Shown here piece after piece: positions 23,820 to 33,493 of a stretch of 64,000 nucleotides of DNA. The stretch's first letter is position 1. Each line of letters opens with the position of its first letter. This DNA is from JAMXLO01 sp963812075 (GTDB lineage Bacteria; Pseudomonadota; Alphaproteobacteria; Acetobacterales; Acetobacteraceae), in the NCBI GenBank assembly GCA_963812075.1, contig CAWETN010000007.1, positions 62,001-126,000 on the forward strand. The letters are read 5' to 3'. The translations under genes were made by a program, and so were the position numbers. The notes under the pieces are model-generated. The model searched no databases and was not told the origin of the DNA. It saw only the letters and a program-made list of their open reading frames with translations.

Positions 23820-24851
23820 ATGAGGCAGAGTGCAGTCATCCAGCGCAACTGGCAGTCGCTGATCAGGCCGGAGAAGCTGGAGGTCGAGCCGGGCGCCGAT
23901 CCGTCGCGCGTCGCCACCATCATCGCCGAACCGCTCGAGCGCGGCTTCGGCATGACGCTCGGCAATGCCATACGTCGAATCCTCCTGTCGTCGTTGCAGG
24001 GGGCTGCGGTGACCGCGGTGCAGATCGACGGCGTGCTGCACGAGTTCAGCAGCATTCCGGGCGTGCGCGAGGACGTCACCGACATCGTGTTGAACATCAA
24101 GCAGTTGGCGCTGCGGATGCACGGTGAGGGGCCGAAGCGGATGACGCTGACCGCGACCGGCCCGGGCGAGGTGCGCGCTGGCCAGATCCAGGCCGGCCAC
24201 GACATCGACATCATGAACCCCGACCTGGTGCTGTGCACGCTGGACGACGGCGTAAAGCTGGGGATGGAGTTCACAGTGAACCTGGGCAAGGGCTACCAGC
24301 CCTCGTCGGTGAACCGGCCCGAGGACGCGCCGATCGGACTGATCCCGGTAGACTCGATCTACTCGCCGGTGCGCCGTGTCTCCTACCGCGTCGAACCAAC
24401 CCGTGTCGGCCAGGTGACCGACTTCGACAAGCTGTTGCTCACGGTCGAGACCAACGGTGCGGTGACGCCGGAGGATTCGGTGGCGCTGGCGTCGCGCATC
24501 CTGCAGGACCAGCTGCAGCTGTTCATCAACTTCGAAGAGCCGCAGCAGATCCGTGCCGAGGAACCGGAAGACAACCTGCCGTTCAACCGCAACCTGCTGC
24601 GCAAGGTGGACGAGTTGGAGCTGTCGGTGCGGTCGGCGAACTGCCTGAAGAACGACAACATCGTCTATATCGGCGACCTGGTGCAGAAGTCCGAGCAGGA
24701 GATGCTGCGCACGCCGAACTTCGGGCGGAAGTCGCTGAACGAGATCAAGGAGGTCCTCGGCTCGATGGGCCTCGGTCTTGGCATGACGGTGGCGGGCTGG
24801 CCGCCGGAGAACATCGAGGACCTGGCCAAGCGGATGGAAGAGCCGTTCTAA
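23820..24851 (+). CDS. rpoA: RNA polymerase alpha subunit
   Basis: Alpha dimerises to start RNA polymerase assembly and contacts UP elements and activators. The 343-residue protein shows the N-terminal dimerisation domain (ERGFGMTLGNAIRRILLSSL, residues about 40-59) and the C-terminal domain with ELSVRSANCLKNDNIVYIG and NFGRKSLNEIKEVLGSMGL. Length and motifs are standard. Confidence 0.98.
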   Translation: MRQSAVIQRNWQSLIRPEKLEVEPGADPSRVATIIAEPLERGFGMTLGNAIRRILLSSLQGAAVTAVQIDGVLHEFSSIPGVREDVTDIVLNIKQLALRMHGEGPKRMTLTATGPGEVRAGQIQAGHDIDIMNPDLVLCTLDDGVKLGMEFTVNLGKGYQPSSVNRPEDAPIGLIPVDSIYSPVRRVSYRVEPTRVGQVTDFDKLLLTVETNGAVTPEDSVALASRILQDQLQLFINFEEPQQIRAEEPEDNLPFNRNLLRKVDELELSVRSANCLKNDNIVYIGDLVQKSEQEMLRTPNFGRKSLNEIKEVLGSMGLGLGMTVAGWPPENIEDLAKRMEEPF

Positions 24852-24925
24852 ACTTTGTCGTGTCGAGTGCGTCGGACCTCCAGCGCCTTCGCCTTCGGTC
24901 GTCACGCTCATAGGGGTAGCGGAAC

Positions 24926-25348
24926 ATGCGTCACGGGGTAGCCGGGCGGAAGCTCAACGTCACATCCAGCCATCGGCAGGCGATGTTCCGCAACCTGGCG
25001 GCAGCGCTGATCAAGCACGAGCAGATCACCACGACGCTGCCGAAGGCGAAGGAGCTTCGCCCGGTGGCGGAGAAGCTGATCACGCTGGGCAAGAAGGGCG
25101 GCCTGGCCAATCAGCGCCTCGCGCACGCGCAGCTGCGCGACGACAAAATCGTGGCGAAGCTGTTCGGCCCGCTGGCCGAGCGCTATCGCGCGCGCGCCGG
25201 CGGCTACTGCCGCGTGCTGAAGGCGGGCACGCGGTACGGTGACGCCGCTGACATGGCGGTGATCGAGTTCGTGGATCGCGACATCGCCGCCAAAGGCCAG
25301 GATAGCGGGCCGAAGCAGGTGCAGGAAGAGGAAGCCCCCGCCGCGTAA
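24926..25348 (+). CDS. rplQ: 50S ribosomal protein L17
   Basis: L17 lies at the bottom of the 50S subunit near the exit tunnel. The 140-residue sequence starts MRHGVAGRKLNVTSSHRQAM and has ALIKHEQITTTLPKAKELRP. It closes the alpha operon. The 140 bases that follow hold no gene; I see only short inverted repeats there and no convincing terminator. Confidence 0.98.
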   Translation: MRHGVAGRKLNVTSSHRQAMFRNLAAALIKHEQITTTLPKAKELRPVAEKLITLGKKGGLANQRLAHAQLRDDKIVAKLFGPLAERYRARAGGYCRVLKAGTRYGDAADMAVIEFVDRDIAAKGQDSGPKQVQEEEAPAA

Positions 25349-25505
25349 CGGTGCCGCACGGCTGAGCTCAGGAACAGCCGGCCCATTCTTCCGCCGCGAG
25401 CCCCGGGCACGGAGCGCCGCCAAGCGGCGTCTGGGCAGTGCTCCAGCCAGGCCGCGAACTCCTGGATGGCTGAACGGTCGTGAGCCGCGCGTGCTTCGTG
25501 CCTAT

Positions 25506-26876
25506 ATGAGCGACGTGTCCACGCGCCCTACCAGCCAGAACGACATGTTCGGCCAGATCTCCGAGCCTGTGCCGGAGGCACCTGTCGGCCCGCGTCCGCT
25601 GGCCGACCGGATGCGACCGCTGTCCCTCGATGAAGTCGTGGGGCAGGACCACCTGCTCGGCCCCGGCGGCACACTCACGCGGATGCTGCAACGGGGCTCG
25701 CTCGCCTCGCTGGTTCTTTGGGGCCCGCCGGGCTGCGGCAAGACCACCATCGCCCGCCTACTTTCGGCGCGCTCCGGCCTGCACTTCGTGCAACTGTCGG
25801 CGGTGTTTTCCGGCGTCGCCGACCTCAAGCGCGCGTTCGAGGAGGCGGCGCGGCGACGGCGAACCGGGCAGGGGACGCTGCTGTTCGTCGATGAGATCCA
25901 TCGCTTCAACCGCGCGCAGCAGGACGGCTTCCTGCCAGTGGTTGAGACAGGGACCATCACGCTGATTGGTGCCACCACCGAGAACCCGTCCTTCGCGCTG
26001 AACGGCGCGCTGCTGTCACGCTGCCAGGTGCTGGTGCTGCGCCGGCTCGACGATGCCGCGCTGGAGCAATTGCTGGCGCGCGCCGAGGTCGAAAAGCGCC
26101 GGGCTTTGCCGCTCAATGCGGAGGCGCGCGCCACGCTGCGGGCGATGGCCGATGGCGACGGCCGCTACGTGCTCAACATGGCCGAGCAGATCTTCGCCCT
26201 GCCGGATGAGACGCCGGAGATGGATCCGACGGCGCTCGCGGCACTGCTCGCCCGGCGGGCCGCGCTGTACGACAAGGACCGCGAGGAGCACTACAATCTG
26301 ATCTCTGCGCTGCACAAGTCGCTGCGCGGCTCGGATCCGGACGCCGCACTCTACTGGTTCGCGCGGATGCTGAACGGCGGCGAGGATCCCCGCTACATCG
26401 CCCGCCGCCTCGTTCGTTTCGCAGCCGAGGACATCGGCATGGCCGACCCCAATGCACTGACCCAGGCGCTGGCCGGCTGGGAAACCTACGAGCGGCTCGG
26501 CTCGCCGGAGGGCGAACTGGCGATCGCGCAGGTGGTGGTCTATCTCGGTGCCGCACCGAAGTCGAACGCGATCTACGCCGCGTACAGCGCGGCGCGCGCC
26601 TCGGCCAAAGCCACCGGGTCATTGATGCCGCCGTCGCACATCCTCAATGCGCCGACGCGGCTGATGAAGGACCTGGGTTATGGCGCCGGCTATCATTACG
26701 ACCATGCCGCCGACGAAGCGTTCTCAGGGCAGAACTATTTTCCCGACGGCATGGCGCGCGAACGCTTCTACGTCCCGCGCGACCGGGGATTCGAACGCGA
26801 GATCGGCAGGCGGCTGGAGTACTGGGCGAAGCTGCGCGCCGAACGGCAGGACGCCGCGGGTGGAAATCAGGAATAA
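25506..26876 (+). CDS. rarA: Replication-associated recombination protein A (AAA+ ATPase)
   Basis: RarA (MgsA) is an AAA+ clamp-loader-like ATPase acting at stalled replication forks. The 456-residue protein has LADRMRPLSLDEVVGQDHLL, Walker A GPPGCGKTT near residue 75, Walker B LLFVDEIHRFNRAQQDGFLP, sensor-1 GATTENPSF and the C-terminal tetramerisation region with MLNGGEDPRYIARRLVRFA and GAGYHYDHAADEAF. ATG 25506 gives MSDVSTRPTSQ; an in-frame GTG five codons upstream is an alternative. Confidence 0.95.
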   Translation: MSDVSTRPTSQNDMFGQISEPVPEAPVGPRPLADRMRPLSLDEVVGQDHLLGPGGTLTRMLQRGSLASLVLWGPPGCGKTTIARLLSARSGLHFVQLSAVFSGVADLKRAFEEAARRRRTGQGTLLFVDEIHRFNRAQQDGFLPVVETGTITLIGATTENPSFALNGALLSRCQVLVLRRLDDAALEQLLARAEVEKRRALPLNAEARATLRAMADGDGRYVLNMAEQIFALPDETPEMDPTALAALLARRAALYDKDREEHYNLISALHKSLRGSDPDAALYWFARMLNGGEDPRYIARRLVRFAAEDIGMADPNALTQALAGWETYERLGSPEGELAIAQVVVYLGAAPKSNAIYAAYSAARASAKATGSLMPPSHILNAPTRLMKDLGYGAGYHYDHAADEAFSGQNYFPDGMARERFYVPRDRGFEREIGRRLEYWAKLRAERQDAAGGNQE

Positions 26877-27137
26877 CGTCACACCAATGCACGCGGGAGA
26901 TTGCCTCGCTTCGCCCGCAAACCCGAAGCGCCCGCCGCCGGGTCGTGGTCGGTCGATTTCCTCGATGGCGATCTCAGGCTTACCGCGAAGTGCCCGCTGA
27001 TCCGTAGGAGGTCGTGCACCGGCGCCCAACCCGGTGCGGTGCGTGATCCACCTCACTTTACTCCGCCGGCAGGTATGCAACCCTGTCCATACGAAGACGC
27101 AAGTGTCGAGCGGCGCAGCTGGGGGGAGTTCGTCGGC

Positions 27138-28613
27138 ATGCGGTCGATGCTCAGGTCCATTGCCACTGCCTTGCCGATGCCTCGCTGGTTGTCCCCGCGC
27201 AGGCGGGACCGCTCGGAGCCCGCAAGGACCGCGCGCGACGCGCTCAGGTTGCTTCGGCGTCTGTCGGCGGCCGGCGTGGCCGTGCCCGACGACACGAAGG
27301 CTGCCGTGCTGACCGCCGAACAGGAGGTTGCCGGCGGCCGCCGTCTCAGCATTGCGACCGGCCTCGCCCTCTACGACGCCTATCGCGATCTGGCGGTGCT
27401 CGCCGCGCGCACCGGCGACGATCACGACGTGGCGCTCGCCGATCCGTATGTCCGGGCAGTGGTGAATTCGGAGTTCCTGCTCAAGTTCGCCTCCGAGAAC
27501 GGCACGGAGGTGCCGCCGCAGGTGCAGGCTGACCTCATCGCCGGCCAGGTCGCGGAGGAATCCAACCTCACCAACGAGGTCAAGTCGCGCTTCTACAGTG
27601 CCTACGCGGTGCTCGCGAAGCGTCTGGGCGACGTGACGGCCGATACCATCAAGGCGTGTCGGTCCGCACGCACCCGCCGGACGCTGAAGCGCGACGAGAA
27701 GCGTGCCATCCTATGGGCCGTCATTGCCGTGGTCATCTCGGTGCTGCTGTTCACCGCCGATGCCATCAACCAGCAGCTCGCCGATGACGTCGCCGCGGCA
27801 AACGATCTCGCCATCAAGCTGCGCGGCGTGGTGTTTCCTGTCGCGCCGCCCAATGCTCTGCCAGCCAAGGTGCCGGAGGCGTACGTCCGCAACGATCCGT
27901 GCGACCAGCTCGGGACGCCGCCCGGTCCGGGCGAGTTCGCGATCACCTCGCAGACCGAACTCGACCAGATCCAGAACTTCGCCATCTCGATCCGCGGCGC
28001 GCGCAGTCGAGCCAGCCGGCTGAACTGGTTTCTACTCAACGCGGAATGCAATCCGCTCGATCAGTGCTGGTGGTGGCAGGGCAAGCACAACAGCGAAGTG
28101 GCGGGCAGGAGCGACGACTGGCTGCGCAACCGCTTCGAGCTCAATCCGACGATCGGCAACTTCACCGCGGAATTCCTTTGCAAGGTGAAGACCTGGCAGG
28201 ACATTCGCTATTTCGCTGTCAACGTGCAGAAGAGCTACGGGGCGATCTTCGGGGGGCTGGTCGCCCACGCGCTGCCGATCCTGTACGCGCTGCTGGGCGC
28301 CTACGCCTACCGGCTGCGCCAGTTCAGCGAGACGGTCAGGAACCGCACCTTCCATCCTTCGTTCGCGGATTCGGCGCGGTTGATCACGGCGATCATCGCC
28401 GGCGCCGTCGCCGGCCTGTTCAACCCGGCCCGCGACCTGGCGGTGTCGCCGCTGGCGATGGCGTTCCTGGTCGGCTACGGCGTGGAAATCTTCTTCAAGT
28501 TCCTCGACTACTTGCTGAGTTCCTTCGCGAACGCCGCCCCGGGGGGTGCCAGACCGCAAAATGCGCCGCCCGTAGCAGGCCAACCCGACGACAACCGCGG
28601 CGCGCTGCCATAG
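27138..28613 (+). CDS. Uncharacterised membrane protein
   Basis: I do not recognise the family. From ATG 27138 (preceded by GGGGGGAG) the product is 491 residues; the frame is open to 26901, but the extra 79 residues look non-coding. One membrane segment lies near residue 193 (AILWAVIAVVISVLLFTADA). A soluble stretch with several cysteines and WWWQGK follows, then three hydrophobic segments in the last 150 residues, including LITAIIAGAVAGLFNP and MAFLVGYGVEIFFKFLDYLL. The layout suggests an inner-membrane protein with a periplasmic domain. It lies alone between rarA and a convergent histidine kinase. Confidence 0.75.
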   Translation: MRSMLRSIATALPMPRWLSPRRRDRSEPARTARDALRLLRRLSAAGVAVPDDTKAAVLTAEQEVAGGRRLSIATGLALYDAYRDLAVLAARTGDDHDVALADPYVRAVVNSEFLLKFASENGTEVPPQVQADLIAGQVAEESNLTNEVKSRFYSAYAVLAKRLGDVTADTIKACRSARTRRTLKRDEKRAILWAVIAVVISVLLFTADAINQQLADDVAAANDLAIKLRGVVFPVAPPNALPAKVPEAYVRNDPCDQLGTPPGPGEFAITSQTELDQIQNFAISIRGARSRASRLNWFLLNAECNPLDQCWWWQGKHNSEVAGRSDDWLRNRFELNPTIGNFTAEFLCKVKTWQDIRYFAVNVQKSYGAIFGGLVAHALPILYALLGAYAYRLRQFSETVRNRTFHPSFADSARLITAIIAGAVAGLFNPARDLAVSPLAMAFLVGYGVEIFFKFLDYLLSSFANAAPGGARPQNAPPVAGQPDDNRGALP

Positions 28614-28640
28614 CCGCGATGCGGTCACAGTCCGGCAGCG

Positions 28641-30500
28641 TCAGCCGGGAACGTGCAGCAGGTTTAGGACCGGGGCGACGAGTTCCTTCGCCATCGTGGG
28701 CAGCAGCACGGTGACCGTGGTGCCGACGCCCGGCGTGCTGGCGATAGCGAGGCTTCCCCCATGCAACTCGACCAGCCCTTTGGCCAGCGGCAGCCCAAGG
28801 CCGGTCCCCACCGGCTTGCCGACCTGCGCGCTGGCCACCTGGGCGAACGGTTGCAGGATGCGCGGAATGTCCTCGGTGCTGATGCCGACGCCGGTATCCC
28901 GCACCCTGATCATCAGCCGATCGTCGTCGGCGAGCGCCACCTCGATCGTCACGCTGCCGCCACGCGGCGTGAATTTCACGGCGTTCGAAAGGAGATTGAG
29001 CAGGATCTGCCGCAGCCGCACCGGGTCGGCCCGCAGCCGCGGCAGATTCTCGACGATGACGCACCGCAGATTCACGCCGGCCTGGAATGCTTCCGCATCG
29101 AGCAGGAGAGCGGCGTCTCGCACTGCGGCAGCGGCATCGAGCGGATCGACGTGGAGTTCGAGCTCCTGCGCCTCGTACTTGGCGTAGTCGAGGATCTCGT
29201 TGGCGACGCCGAGGACGTGCTCGACGGCCCTGTCGATGCGCTCGCAGTATCCGCCGATCGCGGGATCCGGCGAGGCACGGGCCCGCAGGGCGATGAGCTC
29301 GGCACATCCGCGGACCACGTGCAGCGGCGTGCGCAGCTCGTGGCTGAGATAGGCGAACCACGCGGAGCGCCCCTGTGCGGCTTCCTCCGCGACGCGCTTC
29401 GCGATCAGTACCTCCTGCTTCTGCACCTCGGCGCGGTCGCGTTCCTCGGTGCGTCGTTCGAGCTGCCGCGAACCCTCGGCCAGGGCGGCCGCGAGATCAT
29501 CCGCCTCCTTCAGGCCAAGCGGCTGAAGCGTCACGCGCTCGCCGCGTCCGCTCGCCAGCGCCTGCGAGGCCAGCGCCAGGATCGGCCGGATGATGCGCCT
29601 GCCTGCGAAGTGCGCGGCGATCAGGCCGGCGGCCAACAGGAAGAGCGTGCCGAACACGCTCCAGGCAAACGAACTCCACAGCCGTGCGGACAGCTCCACC
29701 GTCGGCACCCCGATCGCCACTGCCCAGTTCGATACTTCCGACCGGGTGAACGCCGCGGCGACCTCGGTGCCTTCCAGCGTGCTCGTACGGACGATCCCCT
29801 CGGGCATCTGGGCGATGCCGGCGATCAGCGCGGGAGCCCCCTTGCGGCCGACGAACTGCTCGGCGCCGTGGGTGCGCGCCACGATGATGCCCTTGCTGTC
29901 GAACACCGAAGCTACCCAGCCCGCCGGCAGATGCTCCTGCTGCAGGATTGCGCCCAGCCGCTCGGGGATGAACACGCTGGACAGAATGTAGGCCACCTCG
30001 CCGCCGCGCAGCACGGGAACGTCGATGCTGACGACGGGACGCTGACGGACGCCGCCGGTGTAGAGGTCGGAGATCCCCGGCTTGCCGGTGGCGATCACCC
30101 GGCGCAGCAGATCGAGCGCGCCGTGGCGTGGCAGCTCCTCGCCATACGGTCTGAGTGTGTTGATGAGTTGCTGGCCCGTGGCGTCGCTCAGCACGAAGTT
30201 GCTGCCCACACTGTCGTGCAGCAGGCTCTCGGCCTGGAGCGAGAAGGCGGCGAAGTCGCCGGCGGTGAGCGAGGGCGAGGTTGCCAGCGCGAGCGCCGTC
30301 GCCTCCGCGCTGGCCAGGTCGCGATCCACCGCCACCATGAGCGTGCGCGCCGTCGCGGCCGCGTCGCGCTCGATCAGCGTGCGTGCGTCGGTGTGGACCT
30401 TGTAGAGCAGCAGGGCGGACGCAAGCCAAACCGGCACCGCGCCGATCAGGACGACGCGGATCAGGACCGAGCGGATCGAGGTGGATCGAATGACGCCCAT
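28641..30500 (-). CDS. Membrane sensor histidine kinase with extracytoplasmic (Cache-like) domain
   Basis: A 619-residue two-component sensor kinase. A membrane segment near residues 12-34 and another near 277-300 bracket a periplasmic ligand-binding region of about 240 residues that looks Cache-like. The cytoplasmic part has the phosphoacceptor box YLSHELRTPLHVVRG (His near 394), the N box ILLNLLSNAVKFT, G1 DTGVGIS and G2 GTGLGLPLAKGLVELHGG. There is no receiver domain and no response regulator next door, so its partner is elsewhere. It starts 75 bases downstream of the carboxyltransferase gene on the same strand. Confidence 0.9.
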   Translation of the reverse strand: MGVIRSTSIRSVLIRVVLIGAVPVWLASALLLYKVHTDARTLIERDAAATARTLMVAVDRDLASAEATALALATSPSLTAGDFAAFSLQAESLLHDSVGSNFVLSDATGQQLINTLRPYGEELPRHGALDLLRRVIATGKPGISDLYTGGVRQRPVVSIDVPVLRGGEVAYILSSVFIPERLGAILQQEHLPAGWVASVFDSKGIIVARTHGAEQFVGRKGAPALIAGIAQMPEGIVRTSTLEGTEVAAAFTRSEVSNWAVAIGVPTVELSARLWSSFAWSVFGTLFLLAAGLIAAHFAGRRIIRPILALASQALASGRGERVTLQPLGLKEADDLAAALAEGSRQLERRTEERDRAEVQKQEVLIAKRVAEEAAQGRSAWFAYLSHELRTPLHVVRGCAELIALRARASPDPAIGGYCERIDRAVEHVLGVANEILDYAKYEAQELELHVDPLDAAAAVRDAALLLDAEAFQAGVNLRCVIVENLPRLRADPVRLRQILLNLLSNAVKFTPRGGSVTIEVALADDDRLMIRVRDTGVGISTEDIPRILQPFAQVASAQVGKPVGTGLGLPLAKGLVELHGGSLAIASTPGVGTTVTVLLPTMAKELVAPVLNLLHVPG

Positions 30501-30575
30501 CTCTCCCGGCTATCGTACACTTTCCTGTGAACGACAATGATATAGATCAACCTGGGCCGAGCGTCACGGCGTAAT

Positions 30576-32183
30576 TCAGGGCCGCATGGTGAACCGCGAC
30601 TTCCCTGGCGTCCGCAGCGGCGCCGCCATGTTGGCAAACTCGCACAGCAGCCGCCGCGTGTCGCGCGGGTCGATCACCTCCTCCACCCAGAACGGCTCGG
30701 CGGTGCGGAACGGCGAGCGCAGCCGGTTCAGCCGATCCTCGATCTCGTCCATCTTCGCCTGCGGATCGGGGGCGGCGTCGATCTCGGCGCGGTAGGCCGC
30801 CTCGATCCCGCCCTCCAGCGGCAGTGAACCCCAGCTCGCCGACGGCCAGGCGTGGCGCACGCAGAGATGGCTCACCGGCTGGTGGCCCAGGCCGCCCACG
30901 CCGTAGCAGTTGCGCACCACGACGCTGCACCACGGCACCGTGGTCTGGTTGATCGCCGCCAGCGCGCGCACGCCCCAGCGGATCACCGCGCTGCTCTCCG
31001 CCGCCAGTCCCACCTGGAAGCCCGGGCAGTCCACCAGATGCACGATCGGCAGGTGGAAGGTCTGCGCCATGTCCACGAAGCGGATGATCTTGCTGCACGC
31101 ATCCGCAGTCCACGCACCGCCGTGGAACAGCGGATCGCCCGCCATCAGCGCCACCGGCCAGCCGTCCAGCCGGCACAGCCCGGTGATGATCGGGCGGCCG
31201 AACAGCTGCCCCATCTCGAAGAAGCTGCCCTTGTCCACCAGCGCCTCGACGATGCGGCGCATGTGGTAGGCCTGCTTCTTCACACGCGGGATGGCGCTGA
31301 TCAGGAACTCGTCGCGCCGCTCGGGGTGGTCCCAGTTGCGCACCCGCGGCGGCAGGTCCCAGATCGAGCCCGGCAGATACGACAGGAACCGCCGCGCCGC
31401 CTCGAACGCCTCCTCCTCGGTGTCCACCGCGTGGTCCACCGCACCGCAGGCAAGCTGCACCTCCCAGCCGCCCAGCTCCTGCTTGGTGCGCGGCTCGCCC
31501 AGCCGCTCCACCACCGGCGGTCCGGCGACGAACACCGCCGAGATCTCCTTCACCATCACCGAGTAGTGGCTGGCCGCGAGCCTTGCGGCACCCAGCCCGG
31601 CGACCGACCCCAGGCCCAGCGCCACCACCGGCACCAGCCCCATGTTGTTCGCCACCAGGTCGAACGACGTGGTCTCTGACAGCCCCCCCGGCAGGTTCGC
31701 GCGCCCGGTGGTCTCGATCGTCTTCACCGAGCCGCCGCCGCCCGAGCCCTCGATCAGCCGGATGATCGGCATGCGGAACTCGGCGGCGATCTGCTCCGAC
31801 ATCTTCGGCTTGCCCTTGATCGAGGCGTCCGCCGACCCGCCGCGCAAGGTGAAGTCGTCGCCGGCCACCACCACCGGGCGGCCATCGACGCTGCCGCGCC
31901 CGAACACGCAGTTGGCCGGCATGAAGTCGACGATCTGCCGGCTGTCGGCGTCGTACGTCGCCTTGCCGGCGGTGGCGCCGATCTCGTGGAAGCTGCCGGG
32001 GTCCAGCATCTGCTCGATGCGTTCGCGCACGGTGAGCCGACCGCCCTTGTGCTGGCGCGCCACACGCTCCGCCCCGCCCATCTCCTTGGCCAGCGCGATG
32101 CGCTCGCGCAGTTCGGCCAGTTCGGGCTCCCAGCCGACCGGTGCCGACGGTTGGGAGCGGGGCGAGATCGAATCGTCGGGCAT
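30576..32183 (-). CDS. Acyl-CoA carboxylase, carboxyltransferase (beta) subunit
   Basis: A 535-residue biotin-dependent carboxyltransferase of the propionyl-/methylcrotonyl-/geranyl-CoA class, which moves carboxyl from carboxybiotin to an acyl-CoA. Both crotonase-like halves are present: the N-terminal half has RLTVRERIEQMLDPGSFHEIG and the glycine-rich IRLIEGSGGGGS; the C-terminal half has IVHLVDCPGFQVGLAAESS. No biotin carboxylase subunit is adjacent, so the substrate cannot be fixed from context. It follows a small secreted-protein gene by 24 bases and precedes the histidine kinase. Confidence 0.88.
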   Translation of the reverse strand: MPDDSISPRSQPSAPVGWEPELAELRERIALAKEMGGAERVARQHKGGRLTVRERIEQMLDPGSFHEIGATAGKATYDADSRQIVDFMPANCVFGRGSVDGRPVVVAGDDFTLRGGSADASIKGKPKMSEQIAAEFRMPIIRLIEGSGGGGSVKTIETTGRANLPGGLSETTSFDLVANNMGLVPVVALGLGSVAGLGAARLAASHYSVMVKEISAVFVAGPPVVERLGEPRTKQELGGWEVQLACGAVDHAVDTEEEAFEAARRFLSYLPGSIWDLPPRVRNWDHPERRDEFLISAIPRVKKQAYHMRRIVEALVDKGSFFEMGQLFGRPIITGLCRLDGWPVALMAGDPLFHGGAWTADACSKIIRFVDMAQTFHLPIVHLVDCPGFQVGLAAESSAVIRWGVRALAAINQTTVPWCSVVVRNCYGVGGLGHQPVSHLCVRHAWPSASWGSLPLEGGIEAAYRAEIDAAPDPQAKMDEIEDRLNRLRSPFRTAEPFWVEEVIDPRDTRRLLCEFANMAAPLRTPGKSRFTMRP

Positions 32184-32207
32184 GAGCGGATGTGTCCTGG
32201 TTCGGCG

Positions 32208-32552
32208 TCAGCTGGTCGGCGGGCCGCAGCGGTGCCAGACCTGCGTGTCTGCGTCGGACGACCAGGACGGCATGGCACCGATACGCAGGTGCACCGTATC
32301 CTCGTTGACCAGCGCCATGAAGATGGTCTGTCCCGGGTCCGGATCGGACGACGGGGCGACGTAGCGGAAGAAATGACGGGAATAGTCGCCGTCGATGTGA
32401 CTGCCGCCCGGTGTGACGATGGCGGGTCCCTGGATCGAGATGCGCCGGCCGTCCGGGAAGCACCAGTGGCCGTCGATCGCGTCCGCGCGTGCGGCCATCG
32501 TGGCGGCGACCATCACAGCGCAACTTGTCGCCAGCAGTCTGCCCCAGGACAT
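32208..32552 (-). CDS. Small secreted protein of unknown function
   Basis: A 114-residue protein with a clear Sec signal peptide (SWGRLLATSCAVMVAATMA, probable cleavage after ARADA). The mature part is about 90 residues, begins IDGHWCFPDGRRISIQGP and contains two cysteines (WCFPDG and HRCGPP) that could form a disulfide. I recall similar small periplasmic proteins in Acetobacteraceae but know no function. It lies 24 bases upstream of the carboxyltransferase on the same strand. ATG 32552 is the only start that gives a signal peptide. Confidence 0.75.
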   Translation of the reverse strand: MSWGRLLATSCAVMVAATMAARADAIDGHWCFPDGRRISIQGPAIVTPGGSHIDGDYSRHFFRYVAPSSDPDPGQTIFMALVNEDTVHLRIGAMPSWSSDADTQVWHRCGPPTS

Positions 32553-32752
32553 CGGTGCAATCCTTTCGCGCGCGACGCTATGGCAGGTGGCACGCGACCG
32601 CAATGCGCGCACCGGACGTGCAGCACTTTTCGCGATGTCTCGCGCGAGCCGATTGCCTGTCTTGCGATATCCCGCCGTCGCGGCGCACGCCGTCTGACGG
32701 CACCGCTTCGTCGCCGCGTCTCCCACAGTGCGGGGACCGATGACGATTGCAG

Positions 32753-33493
32753 CTATACCATTGTCAGGCCACCGGACACGCTGATCGTCTGCCCGGTCAT
32801 GTACGCCGCGTCGTCCGACAGCAGGAACGCGATCATCCCGGCGTAGTCGTCCGGTTGTCCGAGGCGTCGCAACGGAATCGCGCGTGCCAGCGCGTCGCTG
32901 ATCGATGGCGAAGCGGCGCGGAAATTGTCGAACAGCGGCGTGTCGGTCGGCCCAGGGCATATCACGTTCAGCGTCACGCCCTTGCGCGCCAGCTCGCGTG
33001 CCAGCGTCTTGGTGAACGCGATGATGCCGCCCTTGCACGCGGCGTACACCGCTTCGCCCGACGAACCCACGCGTCCGGCGTCCGACGCCACGTTCACCAC
33101 GCGTCCGAAGCCGCGCTCGGCCATGCCGCGCGCCACGACGTGATGCATGTTCAGCGCGCCGTACAGGTTGATCTGCACCACCTTGTCCCACAGCGCCCGA
33201 TCGGTATCGAGGAAGTCGACCGGCGTGTCCCATCCTGCGATGTTCGCCAGCCCGTCCGCCGGGCCGAACGCCGCGGCCGCGGCCGCGATCTGGTCGCGGT
33301 CGGTGATGTCCACGCAATAGGCGCGCGCGCTGCCGCCGCATTGTGCCGCCGTCGCCTGTGCGCCTGCTTCGTCGAGGTCGAAGATCCCCAGCACACAGCC
33401 CTCGTTCGCGAGGCGCAGTGCGGCGGCGCGGCCGATGCCGCTGGCACCGCCAGTGAGGATCACGCGCCGGCCGGCGAGCCCGCGCATGCTCAT
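32753..33493 (-). CDS. Short-chain dehydrogenase/reductase, BadH-like
   Basis: A 246-residue classical SDR. The NAD(P) motif is TGGASGIG near residue 14, the structural motif is NIAG in place of NNAG, and the catalytic YAACK is near residue 150. The phrases CVLGIFDLDEAGA, VNVASDAGRVGSSGEAVYAA and CPGPTDTPL closely recall 2-hydroxycyclohexanecarboxyl-CoA dehydrogenase (BadH) of anaerobic benzoate degradation and its relatives. A role in oxidising a 3-hydroxyacyl- or alicyclic-CoA is plausible but unproven. ATG 33493 is used; MRGLAG two codons later is an alternative. Confidence 0.85.
   Translation of the reverse strand: MSMRGLAGRRVILTGGASGIGRAAALRLANEGCVLGIFDLDEAGAQATAAQCGGSARAYCVDITDRDQIAAAAAAFGPADGLANIAGWDTPVDFLDTDRALWDKVVQINLYGALNMHHVVARGMAERGFGRVVNVASDAGRVGSSGEAVYAACKGGIIAFTKTLARELARKGVTLNVICPGPTDTPLFDNFRAASPSISDALARAIPLRRLGQPDDYAGMIAFLLSDDAAYMTGQTISVSGGLTMV

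Noticed and set aside
25349..25490. A terminator after rplQ
   Set aside because: Only short GC inverted repeats are present and none is followed by a T-run, so I could not support one.
26901..27137. A 79-residue N-terminal extension of the membrane protein
   Set aside because: The extension has the residue mix of non-coding GC-rich DNA, and a strong purine-rich site lies directly before ATG 27138.
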